In this document: piece after piece, positions 52,880 to 60,571 of the stretch | Numbering within the stretch: the stretch's first letter is position 1 | Layout: each line of letters starts with the position of its first letter | Assembly: GCA_019637975.1 (NCBI GenBank) | Contig: JAHBUR010000006.1 | Span: 99,773-163,772 of the forward strand | Source of the DNA: Bacteroidota bacterium | GTDB lineage: Bacteria; Bacteroidota; Ignavibacteria; UBA10030; UBA6906 | Direction of reading: 5' to 3' | DNA: 64,000 nucleotides | Notes under the pieces: generated by a model | What the model was told of the DNA's origin: nothing | Seen by the model: the letters and a program-made list of their open reading frames with translations, nothing else | The model's database searches: none | Program-made: the position numbers and the translations under genes

Positions 52880-55009
52880 TCACACCAGCAGCGGCGCAAT
52901 CACGAGTGAAACAACGGACATAAGCTTGATCAAGATGTTCATTGCCGGGCCGGAAGTATCCTTGAACGGATCTCCAACCGTATCGCCGACAACGGCGGCT
53001 TTGTGAGCATCCGTTCCTTTCTTCTCCCCTTCAACTTCTCCCTTTTCAATAGCTTTTTTGGCATTGTCCCATGCACCGCCTGCGTTTGCCATCATGAGAG
53101 CGAGCAAAACCCCCGCGACAGTTGCTCCAGCCAACATTCCACCGAGTGCGGCAGGTCCGAGCAAGAATCCAACGATAACAGGAGCAAGAACAGCTGTAAT
53201 GCCGGGCAGTACCATTTCCCGCAAAGCAGCTGTGGTTGAAATATCGACGCAACGGGCCGCATCAGGCTTTACGCCGGGCTTTCCCTCGAGCAGGCCCGGA
53301 ATTTCCCTGAACTGACGACGGATCTCATCAACCATTTTACTCGCGGCGCGTCCGACTGACGTCATGGTAAGCGCTCCAATGAAGAACGGTAACACGCCGC
53401 CAATGAAGAGACCAATCACGACGGCGGGATTTGTTACGATAATCTGCAGCGGTGTTTCGCCCTCGCCGATCAGTGTAGCGTAGCGCTTCCATTCGCCGAT
53501 CGGTTCAATTCCCGCGGCAAGCATTTCCGACAGCTTTGTTCCGATGGATGCGGATACAGCCTGCGAGTACGCTGCAAACAATGCCAGTGCCGTCAAAGCT
53601 GCAGAACCGATGGCAAACCCCTTCCCGATTGCAGCGGTTGTGTTTCCGAGAGCGTCAAGTCCATCAGTAATCTTGCGAACGTCGGGGCCCAATCCTGACA
53701 TTTCCGAGATACCGCCCGCATTATCAGCAATGGGGCCGTAGGCGTCAACTGACATTGTTATGCCGACTGTCGCGAGCATTCCAACAGCCGCAATGCCAAT
53801 GCCGTACAATCCGGCAACATCATTTGAAATGAAGATTGCGAGACAGATGGCGAGTACCGGCAGGGCGGTTGATTCCAACCCGACCGCCAGGCCGCTGATG
53901 ATATTGGTTGCAGAACCCGTTTTGCTTGCCTCAGTGATGCGCCTGATGGGTCCCATTGATGTGTAGAACTCGGTGATCAGTCCAATCGCAATTCCAGCAA
54001 ACGTTCCGAAAAACACCGCCCAAAATACGTTGTTGCTTACGTCATAAGTGCTGACGAGACCATACGCTCCGGCGAGAAACAATCCTGCTGCGATGAATGT
54101 GGAATAGCGCAGGGCTGCTGCGGGGGAGAACTGTTTCAGAATCTTCATCGATCCGATACCGATGAATGAAGCGATCAAGCCGATAACCGCAAGAACAATC
54201 GGCATTGCCATGAGGATGCCCTTGATGCTTGCATCTGCAACGTCGGCGTGAGCCTTGAGTTGTGCGAGCCCTTCCGGAAGAAGAGTCGCTCCGATAGCAA
54301 TGGTTGCAACCATCGAGCCGACGTACGATTCGAAGATATCTGCGCCCATTCCCGCCACATCTCCCACATTATCCCCCACATTGTCCGCGATAACGCCCGG
54401 ATTGCGCGGGTCATCTTCGGGGATGTTGGCTTCAACTTTTCCGACCAAATCGGCACCGACGTCGGCAGCCTTTGTGTAAATGCCGCCTCCGACACGGGCA
54501 AACAACGCAATGGAGCTGGCGCCCATCGCAAATCCGTTGATAATGTTGGCCGTTTCAGGACTTCCATACATCATGAAGAAAATCCCGACGCCGATAAGTC
54601 CGAGGCTCGCAACGCTCACACCCATGACGGCACCGCCGTTGAACGCCGTCAGCAGAGCCTTGCCCTGTCCGTGTTCCTTTGCCGCCTGCGCAGTCCGCAC
54701 ATTCGCTTTGGTTGCAGCCTGCATTCCAAAAAAGCCTGCCAGAATTGAACAGAGGGCGCCGCTGACAAATGCAACGGCTGTTGCCGGCTGGAGAAAGAAC
54801 CCGAGCAACAACGCAACAACGGTGATGAAGAATGCGAGAACTACGTACTCACGCTTGAGGAAGGCCATTGCGCCGACGTGAATCTGGGCGGCAATATCCT
54901 GCATGAGTTCGCTTCCGGCAGATTGTCGCTTCAACGAGAAGTAGATGCCGAATGCGACGAGCAACCCGACTGCGCCCACAACGGGTGATAGCTGGGTAAG
55001 CATTTCCAT
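52880..55009 (-). CDS. hppA: Membrane-bound ion-translocating pyrophosphatase, K+-dependent type
   Basis: A 709-residue protein with about 16 membrane helices. The substrate motif is [19 protein letters not shown] followed by [18 protein letters not shown], and the C-terminal loop has [14 protein letters not shown]. At the potassium-dependence position it has alanine in [10 protein letters not shown] (about residue 456), where K+-independent enzymes have lysine. It couples PPi hydrolysis to H+ or Na+ pumping across the inner membrane; the ion cannot be settled by eye. GAAGGAGTA precedes the ATG. The upstream region holds TATATTTG (complement of 55166-55173), like the Bacteroidota -7 motif TAnnTTTG. 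Confidence 0.93.
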   Translation of the reverse strand: MEMLTQLSPVVGAVGLLVAFGIYFSLKRQSAGSELMQDIAAQIHVGAMAFLKREYVVLAFFITVVALLLGFFLQPATAVAFVSGALCSILAGFFGMQAATKANVRTAQAAKEHGQGKALLTAFNGGAVMGVSVASLGLIGVGIFFMMYGSPETANIINGFAMGASSIALFARVGGGIYTKAADVGADLVGKVEANIPEDDPRNPGVIADNVGDNVGDVAGMGADIFESYVGSMVATIAIGATLLPEGLAQLKAHADVADASIKGILMAMPIVLAVIGLIASFIGIGSMKILKQFSPAAALRYSTFIAAGLFLAGAYGLVSTYDVSNNVFWAVFFGTFAGIAIGLITEFYTSMGPIRRITEASKTGSATNIISGLAVGLESTALPVLAICLAIFISNDVAGLYGIGIAAVGMLATVGITMSVDAYGPIADNAGGISEMSGLGPDVRKITDGLDALGNTTAAIGKGFAIGSAALTALALFAAYSQAVSASIGTKLSEMLAAGIEPIGEWKRYATLIGEGETPLQIIVTNPAVVIGLFIGGVLPFFIGALTMTSVGRAASKMVDEIRRQFREIPGLLEGKPGVKPDAARCVDISTTAALREMVLPGITAVLAPVIVGFLLGPAALGGMLAGATVAGVLLALMMANAGGAWDNAKKAIEKGEVEGEKKGTDAHKAAVVGDTVGDPFKDTSGPAMNILIKLMSVVSLVIAPLLV

Positions 55010-55220
55010 AGAGAGGGTACTCCTTCAGTTTAACGGTTATTGATGTTATTTATTGACGTACAAAATCGATCTTGAGCAGTAGCTGCACGTTTTCGATGAC
55101 TCGGAGAATTATGAAAGGGGATTGAAGCCGACCGGAGCGGGCTTTGGTTGACCAGAAATTCGAACCAAATATAGCCAATTTCTGCAATTCTTTCTACAAA
55201 AATCTCATCTTGAGAGGTGA

Positions 55221-55262
55221 AAAAAACAAGCCCCTCTTCCGTCCATTGACAGAAGAGGGGCT
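55221..55262 (-). terminator. Rho-independent terminator of the small membrane protein gene
   Basis: On the - strand AGCCCCTCTTC and GAAGAGGGGCT pair perfectly over 11 bases around a 12-base loop, followed by TGTTTTTTT. It begins about 20 bases after the small gene's stop. Confidence 0.9.
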
Positions 55263-55281
55263 CCGGCCCGGATCCGTCTGA

Positions 55282-55404
55282 TTAGTCCAGAAGCTGCTTC
55301 AACACAAGCAATAAGGCCGTCAACCCGATGATGAATCCAAAAATGCCCGCTGCAACTTTCCAGCCCGGTTGGGCCTTTTCCTGCTTACTCTGTTCTTGAT
55401 GCAT
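55282..55404 (-). CDS. Small single-helix membrane protein, 40 residues
   Basis: This short frame encodes MHQEQSKQEKAQPGWK, then the hydrophobic stretch VAAGIFGFIIGLTALLLVL, then KQLLD and stop. The hydrophilic, charged head and one transmembrane helix look like a real small membrane protein. GGAAGG lies eight bases before the ATG, and an excellent terminator follows. It is too short for homology-based naming. It lies upstream of hppA on the same strand but is separated by the terminator, so it is an independent unit. Function unknown. Confidence 0.72.
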   Translation of the reverse strand: MHQEQSKQEKAQPGWKVAAGIFGFIIGLTALLLVLKQLLD

Positions 55405-55516
55405 GCTGTTAACCTTCCATGTTCGTTGAGAGAATGGATAGATGCACGACTCGCGTCATCACAGAGGTATATCTGCGGACACGAGAGCGTGTAGTGAACG
55501 AACTGCAGACAGGTCG

Positions 55517-55837
55517 CTACAGATGCGAGCTGGTTGTTTGAGTATAGACGAGATGGGAAGAAAGTGGGCTGACGTTCGGCGAGAATACAGGCGGATGGTA
55601 ACGCCTCAGCAGTGAAAGAGAATCATCGGTTTTCTGACAGAGAGAAACTCCCCGATCGTGTTCCGGATCAACGGCAGGCTTGACCGGCTGCCAGGCATTT
55701 GTGAGAATGTATTCCTGAAGATCCAAATATTGCAGTTGCGGCTGTTGGCCGGCGCCTTCTCCCTCAAGAAATGCAGGAGAGATTCCGTGAAGAAGAACCA
55801 AGACGATGATAGCGAAAGAAGCGGTTGCCCGCGACAT
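55517..55837 (-). CDS. Small secreted protein of unknown function
   Basis: A 106-residue protein with a plausible Sec signal peptide, MSRATASFAIIVLVLLHGIS-PAF, cleaved near residue 23. The mature part is polar and proline-, serine- and leucine-rich, without a recognised domain; it has one cysteine. ATG 55837 is favoured over ATG 55843 because AAAGG abuts the latter. Coding status is moderately supported by the signal peptide only. Confidence 0.45.
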   Translation of the reverse strand: MSRATASFAIIVLVLLHGISPAFLEGEGAGQQPQLQYLDLQEYILTNAWQPVKPAVDPEHDRGVSLCQKTDDSLSLLRRYHPPVFSPNVSPLSSHLVYTQTTSSHL

Positions 55838-55918
55838 GAACATCCTTTAGAAAAGGTCAGCAACTATGGAAATTTTATCAGAAAAGACATCCGGCAAATG
55901 AAACGATCATTAAAATAT

Positions 55919-56521
55919 CTACAAGATGTACTTCACCGTAAGAATGCCGAGTATGAACAAGATTCCGAGTGCCAGAGTTAGGCGCTCAAGATACTTGTCG
56001 AGATACTCTTTCATTTTCGGACCGAAGAAGTACAATGCGCAGCCAACCGCCAAGAACCTTGAAGCTCGGCCCACAAGGGAAGCCAAAGCGAGTGTCACCA
56101 AATCAATCGTCTGATTGAACCCCGCGGCTATTGTAAACACCTTGTAGGGAATGGGGGTGAAACCCGCAAAGATTATTGCAGTCCAAGCATTATCTCGGTA
56201 GTAACCCAAGACGGATTGAAACTTGTCATGAAAGCCGTAGAAGTCGACTATTCTTGATCCGATTGTTTCGAAGAAGGCATAGCCGATATAGTATCCGAGA
56301 AACGCCCCCGACACAGATCCGAGCGTGCAGATGAGAGCATACCAAAAAGCTCTCTTCGGCTGTGCAACGCCCAACGCAATCAACAACACATCGGGAGGAA
56401 TGGGGAAGAACGACGATTCGACGAATGCAATGATGAAAAGCGCCCACGTTGCATACGGCTTCGCGGCAAAGCCTTCAACCCAGGCTTTGAGTTTGTACAG
56501 CAGTTCGGAAATCTTCTTCAA
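55919..56521 (-). CDS. DedA/SNARE-associated (VTT domain) membrane protein, YqaA-like
   Basis: A 200-residue membrane protein. The family motifs are FVESSFFPIPPDVLLIALG near the N-terminus and the re-entrant loop FAGFTPIPYKVFTIAAGF. These match the VTT/DedA superfamily, whose members help flip or scramble lipid carriers such as undecaprenyl phosphate or phospholipids. It is divergent from the NhaC-type gene, with a 141-base intergenic region. Confidence 0.87.
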   Translation of the reverse strand: MKKISELLYKLKAWVEGFAAKPYATWALFIIAFVESSFFPIPPDVLLIALGVAQPKRAFWYALICTLGSVSGAFLGYYIGYAFFETIGSRIVDFYGFHDKFQSVLGYYRDNAWTAIIFAGFTPIPYKVFTIAAGFNQTIDLVTLALASLVGRASRFLAVGCALYFFGPKMKEYLDKYLERLTLALGILFILGILTVKYIL

Positions 56522-56662
56522 ATGCTCCCCTTGATCGGTAAAATTGGTTTATGAAGATAACGAAAACGCAGCGGCGATTCAAGGCTTGCGAGTGACGCAA
56601 AAAGCCTCTATCTTGACGACGACCTTCCGCATACTATTCATCACCCATAAACAGGAGCGTGC

Positions 56663-58606
56663 TTGACCAGAGTTCTCTCTCTTTTCGCCCTTGTTCTCTT
56701 CCCGGGGACGTTACTTGTTGCCGAACCGGATTCGTTGCCCGTAACGTTCGAAATCAAGACGCCGTCAGTTGTTCTGACCGGTGTCGGCTTCACTCTTGAG
56801 GTGATTGCCAAGGACCCGGCAGGAAATGTGTACGCCGGGTTCAACGAACCGGCACAACTTCACGGAGTTGTTCCAACCTTCGGTTCCGACAAAGAAACAG
56901 ATATCACCTTCTCCGAAGGAAAGCTGGTGGTGGAAGATGTGACAATTGCCGTATCCGGACGGCATACGATTTCGGTGTCCACTCAAAACATCAAGGCAGA
57001 GGCAGCACTCAGAGCCGTTCCGGGTTTCCTGAGTATCCTGCCTCCTCTCATTGCGATTGTTCTCGCGCTGGCGTTGCGACAGGTTGTGATCTCGCTGTTT
57101 GCCGGGATCTACTTGGGCGCGGTCTTTATTTACGACTTCAACGTCATCGGTGCGGCCTTCCGGGTTGTGGATCATTTCGTCGTGAAAGCACTGTCTGAAC
57201 CCAGTCACGTGCAAATCATCGTCTTCAGCATGTTGTTCGGAGGGATGGTGGGGGTGATTTCCAAAAATGGCGGAACGGTGGGCATTGCCAATGTGATTAC
57301 CCGCTATGCCCGGAATGCCCGGGGCGGTCAACTCGCAACGTTGTTCATGGCATTTGTCATTTTCTTTGATGACTACGCGAACTGCCTCATCCGGGGCAAC
57401 CTCATGCGGCCGATTACCGACAAGCTCAGAATTTCGCGTGAAAAGCTTTCGTTTATCGTGGATGCCGGCGCGGCAACGGTGGCCAGCATCATGATTATCT
57501 CCACCTGGATCGGATACGAAGTCGGCCTCATCGAGCAGGGGTTGAAGATGATCAACTCGTCAGAAGACGCGTATGCCGTGTTTCTGCAAACAATTCCCTT
57601 CAGATTCTATCCGATCTTCACACTTGTCCTCGTGTTTCTTGTCGGTTTCATGGGGAGAGATTTCGGGCCGATGCTTACGGCCGAACGCAGGGCCAGAACG
57701 TCGGGCAAAGTCATACGGGATGACTCGCATCCCGCTACCGATCTGACCGAGTCTGCCACATTTGTTGCTTCCGACGATACTCCGGCACGATGGTATAACG
57801 GGTTCCTGCCGATTCTTGCAGTATTGATTGTCGGGCTGTACGGACTGTATACAACGGGCACTGCAGCGTTAGCGGTGGACGGAAAGACATCATACGGTAT
57901 CGGGGAAATCATCAGCAAGTCGGACTCATACTCGGCACTCTTGTGGGCATCGCTTGCAGGTTGTTTCGTGGCAATCTTCCTGTCAGTCTCGCAACGGATT
58001 ATGAAACTCGGTGAGGCAATTGACGCCTGGTCCAACGGAATAAAGTCCATGCTTCTTGCCATGCTGATTCTCATTCTTGCCTGGTCCATCGGGTCTGTTA
58101 CTGAAGAACTGCATACTGCCGGCTACCTCGTTCAGATTCTTCGGGGAACGATAGCGCCCCATTGGCTTCCGGTGCTTGTATTTTTGATCGCAGCGCTTAT
58201 TAGTTTTTCAACAGGCACGAGTTGGGGAACGATGGCTATTATGATGCCGCTGGTGATACCGTTGGGCAGCACGTTGAGTATTGATGCAGGCCTCCCGGGT
58301 ACGGATCAGATCATCATTCTGCACGGTGTCATCAGTTCGGTGCTGGCGGGAGCCGTGTTCGGCGATCATTGTTCGCCCATTTCCGACACAACAATCCTGA
58401 GCTCGATGGCTTCAGCGTGTGATCATATTGACCACGTACGCACGCAGCTTCCGTATGCCGTTCTTGCCGCAGTCGTTGGCATGTTGGTTGGTGATATCCC
58501 GACAGCATACGGCGTATCTCCCTGGATCTCGATTGCTGCCGGAACAATCATTCTCATTCTCATTATGAGATTTGTGGGGAAGAAGGTTGAGAGTGTGAGA
58601 GTGTGA
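56663..58606 (+). CDS. NhaC-family Na+/H+ antiporter with exported N-terminal domain
   Basis: A 647-residue protein. A signal peptide-like start (LSLFALVLFPGTLLVAE) is followed by a beta-rich, immunoglobulin-like segment of about 100 residues (VTFEIKTPSVVLTGVGFTL), and the transporter begins near residue 120. The transporter has 11-12 helices and the NhaC-type sites FFDDYANCLIRGNLMRPITD and STGTSWGTMAIMMPLVIPL, with FGDHCSPISDTT. It probably exchanges Na+ for H+, or carries an organic substrate, at the inner membrane. The start is TTG with AGGAG upstream. The last codons, ESVRV and stop, lie inside the GTGTGAGA repeat of cassette F. Confidence 0.85.
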   Translation: MTRVLSLFALVLFPGTLLVAEPDSLPVTFEIKTPSVVLTGVGFTLEVIAKDPAGNVYAGFNEPAQLHGVVPTFGSDKETDITFSEGKLVVEDVTIAVSGRHTISVSTQNIKAEAALRAVPGFLSILPPLIAIVLALALRQVVISLFAGIYLGAVFIYDFNVIGAAFRVVDHFVVKALSEPSHVQIIVFSMLFGGMVGVISKNGGTVGIANVITRYARNARGGQLATLFMAFVIFFDDYANCLIRGNLMRPITDKLRISREKLSFIVDAGAATVASIMIISTWIGYEVGLIEQGLKMINSSEDAYAVFLQTIPFRFYPIFTLVLVFLVGFMGRDFGPMLTAERRARTSGKVIRDDSHPATDLTESATFVASDDTPARWYNGFLPILAVLIVGLYGLYTTGTAALAVDGKTSYGIGEIISKSDSYSALLWASLAGCFVAIFLSVSQRIMKLGEAIDAWSNGIKSMLLAMLILILAWSIGSVTEELHTAGYLVQILRGTIAPHWLPVLVFLIAALISFSTGTSWGTMAIMMPLVIPLGSTLSIDAGLPGTDQIIILHGVISSVLAGAVFGDHCSPISDTTILSSMASACDHIDHVRTQLPYAVLAAVVGMLVGDIPTAYGVSPWISIAAGTIILILIMRFVGKKVESVRV

Positions 58607-59136
58607 GAAGGTGTGAGTGTGTGAGAAGGTGTGAGTGTGTGAGAAGGTGTGAGTGTGTGAGTTGTGTGTCCGACCTAAATCAAACAACTACAGCTTGTCA
58701 AAGGAGGTCGAAATGAAGAACAGGATTCAGACGCATAAGGATCTTGATGTTTATCGGATGGCATTCGAGTCGGCAATGGAAATCTTTGAAATGACAAAGA
58801 GATTCCCCAAGGAAGAGACTTATTCTCTTGTCGATCAGATCCGTCGTTCCTCCCGGTCGGTGTGTGCGAATACCGCTGAAGGTTTTCGGAAGCGACTCTA
58901 TCCGGCAGCTTTCGTTCACAAGCTCTCCGATGCCGACGGTGAAGCGGCCGAGACTCAAGTATGGCTCGATTTTTCAGTAGCCTGCAAATATGTCAGAGAA
59001 GAACAAGTCGAGAAGCTCTACACCGCACACGACCATATCGAAGGAAAGCTGGTTCGCATGATGCAACCTCCAGAGCAATGGAAAGTGTAACCGGGAATCA
59101 CACACTCTCACTCTCCCACCCCTCACACACTCTTAC
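58589..59136. mobile_element. Inverted-repeat cassette F enclosing a four-helix-bundle gene (GTGTGAG family)
   Basis: The left flank (58589-58661) is a tandem array of GTGTGAGTGTGTGAGAAG units, about three full 18-base copies plus partial ones. The right flank (59098-59136) is a shorter inverted counterpart, TCACACACTCTCACTCTC then CCTCACACACTCTTAC. Between them lies one gene with its own ribosome-binding site. The left array overlaps the 3' end of the NhaC-type gene and provides its stop codon. The right flank ends at the next gene's ATG. The build mirrors cassette B (11125-11592) with unrelated arms and cargo. Confidence 0.72.
58713..59090 (+). CDS. Four-helix bundle protein (23S rRNA intervening-sequence type)
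   Basis: A 125-residue protein of the S23/bIVP family. Signatures are HKDLDVYRMAFE (residues 8-19), LVDQIRRSSRSVCANTAEG (39-57) and LSDADGEAAETQVWLD (71-86). Relatives are encoded in intervening sequences of 23S rRNA genes, and related folds serve as accessory proteins of diversity-generating retroelements; they form basic barrel-like oligomers that bind nucleic acid. A perfect AAGGAGG sits six bases before the ATG. It stands alone between the repeats of cassette F, with no reverse transcriptase or rRNA nearby. Confidence 0.9.
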   Translation: MKNRIQTHKDLDVYRMAFESAMEIFEMTKRFPKEETYSLVDQIRRSSRSVCANTAEGFRKRLYPAAFVHKLSDADGEAAETQVWLDFSVACKYVREEQVEKLYTAHDHIEGKLVRMMQPPEQWKV

Positions 59137-60525
59137 ATGAGCAACTCACCCGAAAAACCCCAACTCCTCCGCGCCCTCGGACTTCGAGAAGGGATCGCCA
59201 TTCACGTCGGCTGCATTATCGGCTCCGGTATTTTCCTCAAGCCTGCCGTGATTGCGGGCTACCTTGAAGCTACCGGCCCAATCCTTTTAGTATGGATTGT
59301 TGCGGGTCTCCTCTCACTTTTTGGAGCGTTGTCGATTGCAGAACTCAGCGCGGTTCTTCCGCAAACAGGCGGGCCGTATGTGTATTTGCGCGAGAGCTTC
59401 GGGAAGGTGTGGGGCTTTCTGTTCAGTTGGAATGATTTCTTCATCAACAAGGCGGGTTCGGTTGCTGCCATCTCGATCGCCTTTACGACGTACGCCGGGC
59501 ATTTCTTCCCTGCTCTGAGTCCCGAACACGCCTTCTTGAGAACACAATGGATGCTATTCGATCAGCCGATGCCGTTTGTTGTCGGCTGGAATCAGATTGT
59601 CGCGCTTTGTCTCATCGCTCTGGTCACCATCATCAATATTCGGGGCGTACAGTTCGGAGGCTGGGTGATGAACATCTTCACGGCGGCAAAAGTCTTCGCC
59701 CTTGTCGGGCTGACGTTCGCTGTTGCGTTATCTGGAAAGGGAAGCAGTTCGAACTTCCTCCCCTGGTGGCCGGAAGAAATGTCCTGGAATTATCTCTCGG
59801 CATTCGGACTCGCGCTTACCTCGGCGCTGTGGGCGTACGACGGCTGGCTGACTGTTACGCTGAACTCGGGCGAGTTTCGCAATCCCAAACGTGATCTTCC
59901 TATCTCTCTCATTGCCGGTACGCTGATCGTGATCGGTGTGTATCTTGCTGCAAATCTTGCCTTTGCATACATCGTTCCCGTTCCGCAAATGTCCGGTTCA
60001 CCACGCATCGCTGCGGATGTTGCCGCAATTGTGCTCGGCCCTATCGGTGCATCGCTGATCATTCTCGGTATCATGGCGTCAACATTCGGCGCAACCAACG
60101 GCCAACTGCTTGCGGGCCCGCGCACACTCTACGCCGGTGGAAAGGACGGAGTGTTCCCGCATGTCTTCGGCAAGGTTCATCCCCGCTATCATAGTCCGTA
60201 CGTCGCAATCCTCACTCTCGGCGTGTGGGGGATGATTCTCACATTCAGCGGCACGTTCGATCAAATCACGAATTTCGTCGTCTTCACGTCGTGGGGATTT
60301 TACGCACTCTCTGCTCTTGCGGTGATTGTGTTGAGAAGAAAGATGCCCGACGCCGACCGTCCGTACAAAGCATGGGGTTATCCGTATGCAACGCTGGCGT
60401 TCGTTGCCGTGACGCTCTGGTTCCTCTGGAATGTTGCGGTGAACGAGACACGGGATGCAATGATCGGGATCGGGTTGTTGTTGATCTCTCTTCCGTTGTA
60501 CAAGTACTGGACGAGGAGACAGTAG
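59137..60525 (+). CDS. APC superfamily amino acid permease
   Basis: A 462-residue inner-membrane protein with 12 predicted helices. The start LREGIAIHVGCIIGSGIFLKPA is the substrate-binding unwound helix typical of LAT/AAT-type APC permeases, with GGPYVYLRESFGKVWGFLFSW and ALWAYDGWLTVT further on. It carries amino acids, probably by exchange or proton symport. Specificity is unknown. The ATG directly follows the right repeat of cassette F, so its natural leader has been replaced or extended by that element. Confidence 0.9.
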   Translation: MSNSPEKPQLLRALGLREGIAIHVGCIIGSGIFLKPAVIAGYLEATGPILLVWIVAGLLSLFGALSIAELSAVLPQTGGPYVYLRESFGKVWGFLFSWNDFFINKAGSVAAISIAFTTYAGHFFPALSPEHAFLRTQWMLFDQPMPFVVGWNQIVALCLIALVTIINIRGVQFGGWVMNIFTAAKVFALVGLTFAVALSGKGSSSNFLPWWPEEMSWNYLSAFGLALTSALWAYDGWLTVTLNSGEFRNPKRDLPISLIAGTLIVIGVYLAANLAFAYIVPVPQMSGSPRIAADVAAIVLGPIGASLIILGIMASTFGATNGQLLAGPRTLYAGGKDGVFPHVFGKVHPRYHSPYVAILTLGVWGMILTFSGTFDQITNFVVFTSWGFYALSALAVIVLRRKMPDADRPYKAWGYPYATLAFVAVTLWFLWNVAVNETRDAMIGIGLLLISLPLYKYWTRRQ

Positions 60526-60571
60526 CCCGCGTTTGTTGCAATAATCTGGCCTTCCTCATACCTTTTGTATC

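Noticed and set aside
58589..58661. CRISPR-like array in the GTGTGAG repeats
   Set aside because: The repeats are head-to-tail with no spacers and no cas genes; they form one flank of an inverted-repeat cassette.
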